A stretch of DNA of 64,000 nucleotides, taken from Anaplasma phagocytophilum str. Webster (lineage in GTDB: Bacteria; Pseudomonadota; Alphaproteobacteria; Rickettsiales; Anaplasmataceae). The stretch is taken from assembly GCF_000964685.1 (NCBI RefSeq), contig NZ_LANS01000001.1, positions 1,240,001-1,304,000 on the forward strand. Reading direction: 5' to 3'. The position numbers were made by a program, and so were the translations under genes. The notes beneath the pieces were generated by a model. That model was given only the letters and a program-made list of their open reading frames with translations. It was not told the DNA's origin and made no database searches. Shown in pieces: positions 1-10,541 of the stretch (within the stretch, counting starts at the first letter, position 1; each line of letters opens with the position of its first letter).

Positions 1-3000
1 AAGCCCAAAGGAGAAATGAAATGGGCTGGAACCTTATCGGTAGGTCCAGTAATTGCTCCATTTTCAATGTTGACGGTACCATCACCAAGGTCTACATAAT
101 CGATGTAATTTCGCTTTAATGCTTCCGGAATCCTGTCCTTCAAAATCTCCTGAGTTACCTCATTACTCCGCTTGGAATCTACTGCCTTTTTATAGGAATC
201 AAATACGTATCTAGCCGCCGATATAACATCTTCTGGCTGTTTAGCATGCATTGCTAAGTTCAGTCCTGCTATAGAAGAGAATTTGTTTAGCATTGCCCAG
301 CTATACATCTCACATCTAGGCAAATCGTTTTCAGATTCTGAAAACATCTTGAGCATACTCTCCGCTGTTTTAGTATGTCTTTCATCAGATAGAATATAAT
401 AAGCCCCCACACTTGCCGTGTATATTTCAGGAGTATTATCTCCGACTGACATAGTCCCGCTATGTACTGTAGAGACGGCTAAATGTGGCTTATATGATGC
501 GCCTCCGCCTGCTCCATCAGAACTTTCTATACTAGAAGTATCACTTTTTGTAGAAGAGATACTGTCGTAGCTATTTGTAGAAGCAATACTATCATAACTA
601 TTGGCACTTTCTTGCACAGGTTCAGTTAGCATCGCATCCATGTCAGCATGAAGCATTGGTTCTCCTTGAGAGACAAGCGCACGTTCAGCATCTATAACCT
701 CTATAGTTGCTTTTAATGCTTCTATGTCGCCATCAGACAACATATTTTGTTGCATCGTTCCATGTGGAATAGAAGCCGCTGTACCTTCGTCTTCATTAGC
801 CAGAGATGAGAAATATCTAATTAATCTAGAAACTTTTCTAGCTTCTGGATCATCACGTAATATGGAAGATCCTTTAAATATTTTTGGCTTTTCTTCGAGC
901 ATTGCAAGATTAGAAACTCCTTCTAGGAAGTTGATCGCGTCTCTGGAAGGAATTGGTGCATCATCATTTACTCCTAAAGAGGGAAGCGCCAACCCTTTTC
1001 GAGGATCTTTCATATTATTAACAGCTAACGCAATGCGCGGCAGAGAGAGTATATTAGGTCGAATCTCGCAATTCAGATCTGCTCTACGAGCTACCTCATT
1101 CACATCCCTCAATGCGGCTTGTATCATGCCATCTATTTTTTCGCCAAACCCATAAGGAGAAGAAAAATGCATCGCATCCTCAAGACCCTGCACATTTCCA
1201 TTTTTTATAGTTAATTTTCCATGGTTTAAAGGGATATTTGGTATACCAAACTCACCTAATACGTCACGCATCTCTTTTTTAAGTGCGGCCCGTCTAGTAG
1301 CTGGATCTTGCAAGTCTTCCCGTTTAGCAAGTGCACTATATTTTTCAGCACATTTTTGAGCGATAGCACCAATATCATTCTCATTTCCGAGATCCATAGC
1401 AAACTGGCATCCGGCGTGCATTCCCATCCTGAGCATGGAGTGCCATCTCTGTAAGTTTACAGATTCCTGTGTAACCGCAGGAGAACGTGATGTACTACTT
1501 GAAGGAGCAACAGGTAAGATAGATCTATCAAGAGCAGCAGGTTCTCGTGGAGTTCTACTTTTATCACCGCCATCATCACCATGTGGACCTAAGTCTCTGC
1601 CTCTTGCAGCAGGGATAGGTCTTCCTGGTGTTCTACCTTCAGCACCGCCATCTTGATCTGGTACTTCATCGATAGGAGTAGTTATTTCTCTAGCACCAGC
1701 ACCATCTCTAGCAGCTAAATCTTCAGGAGATGGAGCAGCAGTAGGTTCTTGTGGTGTTTTACTTTCAACACCGCCATCTTGATCTGGTACTTCATCGATA
1801 GGAGTAGTTATTTCTCTAGCACCAGCACCATCTCTAGCAGCTAAATCTTCAGGAGATGGAGCAGCAGTAGGTTCTTGTGGTGTTTTACTTTCAACACCGC
1901 CATCTTGAGCTGGTATTTCATCAATAGGAGCAGCTATTCCTCTAGCACCAGCACCATCTCCAGCAGCTAAATCTTCAGGAGCTGGAGTAACAACCCTATC
2001 ACTTAAATCACGCATGTTTTGCGCTTCCACAGCAAGTGCAGCAATATCCTCAAGTGAGGGCGACGGAGAAGTGAGAGTGTTCCTACTACTAAAGAAATCC
2101 TCATCATCTGAATCTGAGTTATACCGTGAACCCAAACTACTACTCTCATCTTCAGATTCAGATAATATGGTCGGAAGAGGTACAAAGCCTCGAATAGGCA
2201 TTGCTAGCCGTTGTTCAGCATCAGCAACATTGGAATCTTCAGGGAACGTAATCGTTGGAGTAGGTTCTACTGCACCTTCTCCATCAATAGGAGCAGTTAT
2301 TCCTCTATCGCTAGCACCGCCATCACCACCATGTGGACCTAAGTCTTTACCCCTTTCAGCAGGGATAGGTCTTCCTTCTTCATCGAATACCTCTGCTTCT
2401 GCAGTTATTACCTGTCCTCTACCTGCGCTTGCTGATGGATAATCGTCATCTCCAGCATCTGTTGTACTAGATATAGAAGATGTTCTGCTAGTAGGAGCGT
2501 GACTAGACAACGCAGTACCGTCGCTACCTGGAATGGAAGTATATGGTATTGAATCATCTAGAGCAGCAGCTCCTAGCTCTCTTCGTTCATCGTTACCTGG
2601 TGATGGAGATCTATCTAGGCCATGTTCGCGACCATCAGGATCTATGTCAGGAGCAGATGTTTCAATTTCTTGATTAGCTTCGCGCCAACGGCCTCTTTGT
2701 AAGGCTTCAGCAAGTGAATAGCCTCCTATATAAACTTGGCAATTATGAAAATTAAGCTTTTCACCTTGTGCACCACATTCCCGTATGCTCTCATCATTTA
2801 CTTTTACGGTACCATCTGCGAGTACATCTACCTGAACCTTTTGAGTTTTTCCTTCAGAAGGTTTCCAAGATAACTCTAGTTTTATAGTACCTTTTTGTAC
2901 GGTATAGTTTCGCTTATTACCGACTTTTTCAACAGAACCTAAATCTTTTCCGTCGCCAAAATCAAAATTAGCTGAACTTAATGCATTTTCTTGGAAGACT

Positions 3001-6000
3001 ATACTATGTAATAGTTTACTGCTCGTAAGCACTCCACCAGCGCCTATTTTTACAGCAACTTTGGAACCAGAAAGATCACAGAAAGATAATGTAGATTTTT
3101 CAATACCAGAAGGCCACGTGATATTGCTCTCTACTTTCTTTTTTACATCTTCTTTTAGATCGTGATATTGCAAATGAGCTTTAGCTACAAGATCTACGCA
3201 GCTATCTTCCTTCTTCCTGCGAAAAGAGAACATTGATCTTTTAACAGGCGATGGTAAGTGTTCTATGCTTTTTGCAAGATCACAGACACTGAACCCTTCC
3301 TTGTTTTTTAAATGAAGCGGTGCGCCATGCGAAACCAAGGTCTTTAAAGTTTCTATATGCCCCGGTTTGATATTGTTACTATCCTTATTCCGCAACATGT
3401 GTATAAGAAGCGCATGGAGTGGTGTATTACCGTCTTGATCAAGTAAATTGATGTTTCCACCTGTGACCATAACAGACATAAACGCATCGTGGTCTCCAGA
3501 TACTGCAGCCTTATGGATACGTGATTTACCGCGGTAATCACTGTCCCCTATAGGAAATACTGAGTAATTTTTACAAATGTGATTTTGTAAAGAAGCTTGA
3601 TTTGCAGATCTAGCTAAAATTGTATTTAGATCAGAATGTTCAGAAATTTTTTCAGGGGTAAGCGTAGTCTCCAACGTCCGGAATATGTCAAACGATGGAG
3701 AAACATCTGTTAGTGATTCGATAAAGTTTTCACCCTCGTAATTTTTATGCTTTAAGAAAACTTCTTCAAGAAGTTCCTTATGTTTTTTTTCAAGAGCTGA
3801 TGCAACATCTGAACATACTTCTAGTAAAGCAGTGGTGCGCTGTTGACCAATTTCTGGGCTTCCTACTTCTGCAACTAAAGCTTTAAGAGCACTTTGTAAA
3901 GGATTGTTACCTTGAGCATCAACATTTTTTAAAGTATCCCTAAGGGTATTATCCCTGAGAAAGGCAGCTATAGCATGCCGAGCATTATCGCTTATACCAT
4001 TAGTTTCAGTGTTCTTATCAAGCAATATGTTTGAGAGAAGGGCTGCAAATGGATTTGCTGCATTACGTGCGTGATTAGGGTAAACTCTCGTAAGCGTTGA
4101 TAAATGCTGGACTGCATTAGGAGAAGCCTCTTCCATGACCTTGTTAATGGCGTCTGAGAATTTTTCTCCTATTTCAACTTCTCTATGTTCTGCCCTATCA
4201 GCAATATTGCGTAGCTCAGCTCCTGATACCCCTCCTATGTTTCTTAGAACATATTGTGCTTTTATACCACTATCAGATCTAGTGCTGCATCCAGATTTAT
4301 CCAGTAAGTTCTTATACAACTCTAAGAACTCTTTATCCCGCAATACCCCAGGATTTTCCAGCATCTTACCAAGCTGTATAACAATATTATCCCCATTCTG
4401 ATTGGTAATGTTTAGGGGTAATTCTTCAGCTCTGTACTCTAAAATTTCCTTGATAAAAGGTATGTTTTCACGTTCAATAGCAGCATCTAAAGGAGAAAAA
4501 CCATAATCAGGGTTGCGAGAAGTAAAGGCTTCCATAGGAACGCAACGAAGTATATCTCGATCCTGCCCAGATAGAACCTCTTGACTACAAATAGAGAATA
4601 GCTTTTTCTGCTGCTCTAAAAGCAAGTGTCTATCCTTACTAATATAACGAACAGCGCCAGCTATAGGATTAATTTCTGTAAATGATCTTTCAGATGTGCG
4701 CTCCAAAGCATGAGGCAGCTGCTTTTTGTTATTTTTCCGAGAACTACTTGTGATTTTACGTAACTGACTCAATGCATGCTCAGCTGCAGTTGTAGAATCA
4801 TCGCGAAAGTATTCATCGAGAAAGTCACCAAGAACGTTATCAGAACGATTCTTATCAATTCTATTTAGCTCATTCTTGATATACTCATTACGTTTTTTGC
4901 TGTTCTTAGCATATTTAACAAGATTTGCATCTAAGACTACTCCATCAGCGCTTCTGTCTTCCGTATCACCAGGCACAGATGCAATAATACGTTCAAGCAT
5001 CGCTACGGTACGCTCTGGATGTATACAGGAAGCAGCATAAGATAGAAGGCCTTTTCCTACTTTATCTTTCGTATTTAGTTCTGGGTTTTCTCTTATCAGT
5101 TTTTCAAAAACAAATTCTCCATCAGTAGGAGTGAGCATGCCGCTTCTAGCTGTAAGATGAGCAATGTTCTGCCCATTAGAAGTTGATATATTCTTATCGC
5201 CTCCTAAAGTCAGTAATGCCTCCAGAGTATCATAGGAGCCATGCATAGCTGCTAAGTGTAATAAGGAATGGCCATCTTCTACTCTATTGATTTCATTAGC
5301 TACCTGGCGTTCTATTTTCTCAACTTCAGCAGGATCTTGCTGTTGGCATAGCTGATCGTGGTGAAGAAGATAGTGTCTTAAAAGAGCAGATGTGACGCGA
5401 TAGTTCTTAGGAGAAGACAATGATGCACGCAAAATGCTAGGCGATTCATCAGACTGCTCAAACAACTTGCTAGCTGAATCACGAAGATGCCCGTCCAGAG
5501 TTGCAAGTTGCATTGAATCTAATTCTAGAGCAGAACCTTGTGTAGCGAGAATTCTAGTAACGGTATGGGAAAAATTCTCCCAATCTTCTTGAGAAATTAA
5601 TTCATCCGCTCTAACGCCAGCAATACCTCTAGCTGCCGTTGCTTCAGATAAAGCAAAATCTATGGTTTGCTTCGCTAAGTACTTGATCAATTCTGAATGT
5701 TTTTTAGAATTAGCGCACTTTTTAACAGCGAAATCATATGGTAGCAGATTAGAATCACCTCCAGTTTCAGCAGCACCTGCCTGAGATTTAGCTATTAGAG
5801 TAGGATCCATCGCTATTAGATCTTTTACTCTATTTAAATCGCCGGACAATATCGCAGAATGCAATGTTGCCTCACTCAAAACAGCAGGGAGCTCTGCATC
5901 AGCACACCAAGCTGCATAGAAGTCCCTGGACTTCTTCATTTTACCTTGAGACTCCACCAAAGCCTTCTTAAGGTCTTGGTCTATATTTTCCAATTCTGCA

Positions 6001-9000
6001 GGTGTACTGTTCTCTAAACAGTACGATAAGAGATTGTCTTTCCCGCTTTTGATTAATGCAGACTTATCTAAGTGCTGTGCAATGTCTTGATACGGTATGT
6101 GTTTGATAAGGTCCGCATTATCGTGCTGCCAAGCCCCTTTTAAGAAAAATTCATTCTTTATGGGATCCTGAGCTTGTGACAATTCCATGAGGTTAGAATA
6201 TACCTCAGGATGGTATGTGTTATTTGCTACTAAATATGCTAGTGCTTGCTTAGATAGCTTAGAAATATTTGCAGATGCCTCTTCATCAACAGAAGAACTT
6301 TGAATTCTCTCATTTATTTTTCTCAAAAGAAAAGGCGCAATATCAGGGTTTTGACTTTTACAAGCATCTCTCAATAGAGATAATTCATAGTTTCTATTTC
6401 CTAGTACCTGCAGCTGCTTAGATGACGCCTTGCCCTTCTTCTTTCCGGATGCTAATACTGAAATGTTATGCCGATTTTCAGTATCAAATATCCACCCTAA
6501 CAGTTGGGTATTACCGTGCTCTATTGCTGTTTGAACAATGTTTTCACTTCCAATTAATCTTTCTATTTCAGAGTCCTTCAGAGAGCTACTGATAAATGAC
6601 AGCAAAGCACTTGTATGCTGCTCTCCACTTGTCAGTGCTAAGTCAATAGGTGTCTGATTGTGTGCATTCTTTTCTAAAAGTGCTTTTAATACGCTTTTAG
6701 AATGTACTGAACTCTTCTTCGGTGAAAATGCTGAAGGCAAAACACGCAATAGGTCAAGATTAGATGATCCTACTATCGTGTGTAGAAGATTTTCCTTATC
6801 GTATCCCTTTTGTATACTTATTTCTTCAGCATCGCATTTCTCCAGCAAGTGTCTTGCCATGCTGCTATTTCCAGCTTTGACCGCGCATTGCAAGGCTGTA
6901 CCGTGCGAAGAAGCACTATATCCAGGGTGCTTAGTCCAAAAACTGCACTTATCACTATATCTTTTAAGCAGGGCATCATATTGCTCTGGTGTCCCTAATA
7001 TAGCAGCTAATGTGAATACATTATGCCCCGATCCAGATTTATGAGACGTTTTACGAAAATCTCTCTCATTGTTAAGAGAATCAAGGACTTTTTCTTTGAA
7101 TTCGTGCGCATCATTCGCAGTGTTCTTTATCGATGATGCAAGGTGTTGTAATGATCCAAAATCCTTTAGTGCTTTAGTAGTAGATCCCGTTACACCAGAT
7201 GTAAGAGATTTTTTCTCACCTATTTGTTGAGGAATAGAGGGTTGCTTATATTTCTCAGCAGCAGTGGTAGATTTCTCTGATGGAGAATGATATTTTAAAA
7301 AAGATAACGTACTTATCTCAGGGTAGATTGTCTCTAGTGACTGGATAAGAAGGCTTCTATCAGTTATATGGGAATTGCTTAATATTCGTTTGGCATCACC
7401 ATGAGAAATGTATCCATTTGAAGATAAGTACTCACTCACCATGTGAGCAGCATCTTTTGCAGATACTTTAGATACTTCTTCAATGCTAGATATTGCATTA
7501 CATGACTGATTTATAGGATCTTGGCTGATGTCCCTTTCTAAAACTTTTTTATGTTGGTCAATCAAAAGACGCACTACAGGCGTATGTCCAGCATCTGCAG
7601 CAACTTCTAAGATGCTCTTATCACTTGCGTGATCTACCGCATACAGTACGTGAGGCAGTGCCTTTACGATACCTTCAACTTTTGCGTAATTACCTTCTCT
7701 TGCATGCTTTATTCCCACATGCGACATTTCTGTCTTTAAAGCAGTCCTTCCGTGGAACGGTGTATTTGCTCCAGGATGTATATCGTTACGTACGGCAGAA
7801 GTAAGCAGACTATAAATCTTGTCACTAGGACATGAATCGCATATCTTTTCTATGATAGAAGTGCCATTACGATCCTTCCCAGCGAGTTTAAAGCATGCTT
7901 CTTCAAGCGCAGCAGGACTGCTTTTGTCTAAAATCAACTTGAGGGAGTCAGCTTGTGTTTTTTCATTAATTAAACCTAGAACCTGGCGGGCTTCAAGCTG
8001 TAAATCCTTAGGTAATTTACGACTATTAAACAACCTATCAAGCGCATTTTTATCTCCACCACTAATGCATATCGCACTTGATACAATGCTGCGTATAGCG
8101 TCGCTTTGGCACGGCTCTTCATTGCCTGTAATATTTGATACACGACGCCCCATAGGTAAACGACCAGGGATCAATTCGTCTACCCGATCACTTCCCGATA
8201 ACAACCAACAGGCCATGTATTCTGGTGCCCGCTCAGCAAGATATTGTCTCCACTGACCATCTTCTATGAGCTTATTAGATATATCTTCGTCTTCTAAAGC
8301 TAAAATCCTGATCAATCTTTGCGGATGATCTAAAAGTTCCTTAACAGAGTGCTTTATCAATTTGTCTTTACGCTCAGGCGAGAAGCTATCTAAGTAATTA
8401 TTTAGAAGATCTATATCAGAGTATTCTAGTAAACTGATTACACCTTCTACTTCACTTTTAAAATCACCTTTACAGACATCCAAAACGTGGAGATTTCCAA
8501 CCTTCAGTGCTGTGTGTACCACGGAATTTTTCTCTAGGTCTTTAAGCGAAAGATCAACATTTACCTGCCCAGAATTCTCTTTGATATAGCGTTTAAGCAC
8601 ATCACTTGTCTCGCTATTATCCTGAATAGCATAGGCACTATGAAGAGGAGTCTCTCCTAGCCCATTCTTTTGCTCCAACAGTAATCTCAAATCTTTAGAT
8701 TGCGAAATGCTTTTCTCAATACAGAACCTTAAGAGCTCCGCATCATCTGATGCACACGCGATGTGTAAGATATTATCTCCTTGTCTATTAACCCGATCAA
8801 AGGCATCGGGATACCTTGTTAATATTTGTGCAAAAATCTCTGAATTCCCATCAAACCGGATGTTTTTTACAGCGAATGCAAATGGGATATTTCCTTCATT
8901 ATCTACTGATATACCCCAATCAACATCCCGAGAGTTCAGAAGAACCTGCGCATATTCTTTTCCCGCTTCTAAAGCCAGGGTGTGCGGATAATTTCCCTCA

Positions 9001-9257
9001 TGATCAGGAACATTTAAAGTATCTGCTGTAGAGAAATTTACTATTTCTTGCACAGCTTCTACATTTGATATACCCCCTTTTGCTTCATGTAAGGAGTAAT
9101 GTAATAACGGCTTTTCTTCAAATATAGGCCTGCAAAGAACAAATGCCCTTTCTTTTCCGTTAAGATCGGATAATGCCTTTTTTAGACCTTCAGCGTCGTT
9201 ATTTCTTACAGCGTCGCGAAGAAATTCATTGAAACCTTTATTTCTTCTGGCATGCAT
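1..9257 (-). CDS. Giant ankyrin-repeat protein, 3' end outside window
   Basis: The reading frame is open for about 3,085 codons from ATG 9257 to the left edge; frame was checked at both ends and in the repeat region. An in-frame GTG lies at 9272, but an AGGTGA sequence upstream favours ATG 9257. Residues ~1-1990 are a divergent ankyrin solenoid: GETPLHSAY (near 8655), NTPFHGRTA (near 7755), QTPIDLALTSG (near 6650), GHSLLHLAA (near 5250) and GNTPLHALL (near 3420). After that come a basic stretch (~3225), a Ser/Pro/acidic linker containing DSDDEDFF, 42-residue tandem repeats (1655-1985), a mostly helical-looking segment, and paired NSYDSI motifs near 580. Ankyrin proteins in Anaplasmataceae are frequently type IV secretion effectors that bind host proteins or DNA, so an effector role is inferred. 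It is far longer than the ~1,200-residue AnkA of A. phagocytophilum and is not assumed to be AnkA. Confidence 0.9.
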   Translation of the reverse strand, partial: MHARRNKGFNEFLRDAVRNNDAEGLKKALSDLNGKERAFVLCRPIFEEKPLLHYSLHEAKGGISNVEAVQEIVNFSTADTLNVPDHEGNYPHTLALEAGKEYAQVLLNSRDVDWGISVDNEGNIPFAFAVKNIRFDGNSEIFAQILTRYPDAFDRVNRQGDNILHIACASDDAELLRFCIEKSISQSKDLRLLLEQKNGLGETPLHSAYAIQDNSETSDVLKRYIKENSGQVNVDLSLKDLEKNSVVHTALKVGNLHVLDVCKGDFKSEVEGVISLLEYSDIDLLNNYLDSFSPERKDKLIKHSVKELLDHPQRLIRILALEDEDISNKLIEDGQWRQYLAERAPEYMACWLLSGSDRVDELIPGRLPMGRRVSNITGNEEPCQSDAIRSIVSSAICISGGDKNALDRLFNSRKLPKDLQLEARQVLGLINEKTQADSLKLILDKSSPAALEEACFKLAGKDRNGTSIIEKICDSCPSDKIYSLLTSAVRNDIHPGANTPFHGRTALKTEMSHVGIKHAREGNYAKVEGIVKALPHVLYAVDHASDKSILEVAADAGHTPVVRLLIDQHKKVLERDISQDPINQSCNAISSIEEVSKVSAKDAAHMVSEYLSSNGYISHGDAKRILSNSHITDRSLLIQSLETIYPEISTLSFLKYHSPSEKSTTAAEKYKQPSIPQQIGEKKSLTSGVTGSTTKALKDFGSLQHLASSIKNTANDAHEFKEKVLDSLNNERDFRKTSHKSGSGHNVFTLAAILGTPEQYDALLKRYSDKCSFWTKHPGYSASSHGTALQCAVKAGNSSMARHLLEKCDAEEISIQKGYDKENLLHTIVGSSNLDLLRVLPSAFSPKKSSVHSKSVLKALLEKNAHNQTPIDLALTSGEQHTSALLSFISSSLKDSEIERLIGSENIVQTAIEHGNTQLLGWIFDTENRHNISVLASGKKKGKASSKQLQVLGNRNYELSLLRDACKSQNPDIAPFLLRKINERIQSSSVDEEASANISKLSKQALAYLVANNTYHPEVYSNLMELSQAQDPIKNEFFLKGAWQHDNADLIKHIPYQDIAQHLDKSALIKSGKDNLLSYCLENSTPAELENIDQDLKKALVESQGKMKKSRDFYAAWCADAELPAVLSEATLHSAILSGDLNRVKDLIAMDPTLIAKSQAGAAETGGDSNLLPYDFAVKKCANSKKHSELIKYLAKQTIDFALSEATAARGIAGVRADELISQEDWENFSHTVTRILATQGSALELDSMQLATLDGHLRDSASKLFEQSDESPSILRASLSSPKNYRVTSALLRHYLLHHDQLCQQQDPAEVEKIERQVANEINRVEDGHSLLHLAAMHGSYDTLEALLTLGGDKNISTSNGQNIAHLTARSGMLTPTDGEFVFEKLIRENPELNTKDKVGKGLLSYAASCIHPERTVAMLERIIASVPGDTEDRSADGVVLDANLVKYAKNSKKRNEYIKNELNRIDKNRSDNVLGDFLDEYFRDDSTTAAEHALSQLRKITSSSRKNNKKQLPHALERTSERSFTEINPIAGAVRYISKDRHLLLEQQKKLFSICSQEVLSGQDRDILRCVPMEAFTSRNPDYGFSPLDAAIERENIPFIKEILEYRAEELPLNITNQNGDNIVIQLGKMLENPGVLRDKEFLELYKNLLDKSGCSTRSDSGIKAQYVLRNIGGVSGAELRNIADRAEHREVEIGEKFSDAINKVMEEASPNAVQHLSTLTRVYPNHARNAANPFAALLSNILLDKNTETNGISDNARHAIAAFLRDNTLRDTLKNVDAQGNNPLQSALKALVAEVGSPEIGQQRTTALLEVCSDVASALEKKHKELLEEVFLKHKNYEGENFIESLTDVSPSFDIFRTLETTLTPEKISEHSDLNTILARSANQASLQNHICKNYSVFPIGDSDYRGKSRIHKAAVSGDHDAFMSVMVTGGNINLLDQDGNTPLHALLIHMLRNKDSNNIKPGHIETLKTLVSHGAPLHLKNKEGFSVCDLAKSIEHLPSPVKRSMFSFRRKKEDSCVDLVAKAHLQYHDLKEDVKKKVESNITWPSGIEKSTLSFCDLSGSKVAVKIGAGGVLTSSKLLHSIVFQENALSSANFDFGDGKDLGSVEKVGNKRNYTVQKGTIKLELSWKPSEGKTQKVQVDVLADGTVKVNDESIRECGAQGEKLNFHNCQVYIGGYSLAEALQRGRWREANQEIETSAPDIDPDGREHGLDRSPSPGNDERRELGAAALDDSIPYTSIPGSDGTALSSHAPTSRTSSISSTTDAGDDDYPSASAGRGQVITAEAEVFDEEGRPIPAERGKDLGPHGGDGGASDRGITAPIDGEGAVEPTPTITFPEDSNVADAEQRLAMPIRGFVPLPTILSESEDESSSLGSRYNSDSDDEDFFSSRNTLTSPSPSLEDIAALAVEAQNMRDLSDRVVTPAPEDLAAGDGAGARGIAAPIDEIPAQDGGVESKTPQEPTAAPSPEDLAARDGAGAREITTPIDEVPDQDGGVESKTPQEPTAAPSPEDLAARDGAGAREITTPIDEVPDQDGGAEGRTPGRPIPAARGRDLGPHGDDGGDKSRTPREPAALDRSILPVAPSSSTSRSPAVTQESVNLQRWHSMLRMGMHAGCQFAMDLGNENDIGAIAQKCAEKYSALAKREDLQDPATRRAALKKEMRDVLGEFGIPNIPLNHGKLTIKNGNVQGLEDAMHFSSPYGFGEKIDGMIQAALRDVNEVARRADLNCEIRPNILSLPRIALAVNNMKDPRKGLALPSLGVNDDAPIPSRDAINFLEGVSNLAMLEEKPKIFKGSSILRDDPEARKVSRLIRYFSSLANEDEGTAASIPHGTMQQNMLSDGDIEALKATIEVIDAERALVSQGEPMLHADMDAMLTEPVQESANSYDSIASTNSYDSISSTKSDTSSIESSDGAGGGASYKPHLAVSTVHSGTMSVGDNTPEIYTASVGAYYILSDERHTKTAESMLKMFSESENDLPRCEMYSWAMLNKFSSIAGLNLAMHAKQPEDVISAARYVFDSYKKAVDSKRSNEVTQEILKDRIPEALKRNYIDYVDLGDGTVNIENGAITGPTDKVPAHFISPLG
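549..602 (-). repeat. Tandem 9-residue tyrosine motif NSYDSI(A/S)ST
   Basis: On the minus strand, 27 bases are repeated twice in frame and encode NSYDSIAST then NSYDSISST, inside a Ser/Thr-rich stretch of the giant ankyrin protein. The DNA of the two copies differs at several synonymous sites while the residues stay nearly the same. A tyrosine followed by an acidic residue and then Ile resembles tyrosine-phosphorylated effector motifs, but phosphorylation is only a suggestion. Confidence 0.75.
1655..1985 (-). repeat. 126-bp in-frame tandem repeat in the ankyrin gene
   Basis: The unit begins at 1655, 1781 and 1907, a period of exactly 126 bp. The first two copies are nearly identical and the third is partial and diverged. 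On the minus strand each unit encodes 42 residues beginning QDGGVESKTPQEP and ending ITTPIDEVPD, rich in Pro, Ala, Glu and Asp. Related but longer diverged modules (PAARGRDLGPHG and PAERGKDLGPHG) flank it near 1600 and 2340. A period divisible by three means copy-number change would not break the frame, as in repeat-bearing effectors of this family. Confidence 0.93.
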
Positions 9258-10541
9258 AAGCTTATCTTTCACCTATATTTTTTTTATATCAGAATTATAG
9301 CACTTATTTATCCTGAACCGCCAATAATAGTACTAATGCCTCAACTACAGAGGGAAAAAATTTTCTTTTTTAACTGATTTCATGGATTACGTATTAGCAA
9401 TCGCGCTACTATGTACAATTTTTACGTGAACAGAATATGAAGCAACACCGCAACAATTATACCTATCCTTATTAATAATTTCCTACTCTAGCGTTCGTAG
9501 TGGGGGATGGACGCCGTATTTAACTCCCTTCTATGCAGCCCTTAGAATAGAATGAAAAGAAGACTTTTATCGAGTTTATCTGATGTATTCTTAATGCATT
9601 GCTTCAGTAGCATGTTTTCCTTCTATTTTTGGCGTAGTGGAAACTTCTAGACTAGGAGGTGTGCGATTTATACATAAACGTCTATCATCCATAAGTAAGG
9701 GTGTATATAAGGAGGTAGAAAACCTGCTTAATAACCTAGATTGCAATAGCTCTTAAAGATGAGATATTGTACACAACTTTAACTTTACTCTATCATTCTG
9801 GAAGAGCACAAAGGCAGCTATTTAGTCTATTCGATGTGCCTTACTTTTTAGGTAAAAAATCCTCCTTCATAACATGGATAGGCTACAGTTATAAGTAAGC
9901 AGTAGCTGATTATTATAAAGCTACTTAGTATAAAAACATCCCTTGCTTTAGAACACACAAATAAGTTTTGAAAAAACACGTATTAGAAAGCAATACACTT
10001 CCATACGCTTTCCCTTGGATGGAACAGCTATCTCTCTCGCCTATTAAAACTTAAGGCTTGTTATATATAGCTCCGACTAGCATGATAGGGAGTAATAGTA
10101 AGCAGACACCCTTTGGGGGGCTAGAGATATTTTCTGTACTTACTCGCAATCACAGAATTTGTAATGCTCTGATTAGAAAGACACAATAGAGCAGATTTGT
10201 CATAGAGTATTCATAACATGGAGGAATAGACAATTTCCCCTATCTCTATTCAAAATCTCGGATATATTCAGAGGTATGCGTAGATGTTATAAGAGGTAGG
10301 GATAGTCATATCTTATGGGATATAATAAAATTATTATTAGGATATAAATAAATTAAAATTGATTTATTTATGAATTATATTAATAAATAGATAATCTTTA
10401 TGGAATGAGATGTTTTCTACATCTCTTATGTAGAAGGAAGTATTTCATCTGGGAGTAATTTACAAAAACGGGAGACTCAACTCTATGCCCAGCGTGAAAA
10501 TGGCATGAACGCAGAAAATTGTAAAATAGATTGCGCATCTT
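9258..10541. other. Spacer with one unrecognised coding-like remnant
   Basis: No complete gene was found. At 9595-9756 (+) an open stretch without a start codon reads like protein (FGVVETSRLGGVRF, then KEVENLLNNLD) and ends in a stop; I do not recognise it. The end next to the orphan membrane gene is very A+T-rich (about 10320-10400). The rest shows nothing I can name. Confidence 0.5.
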
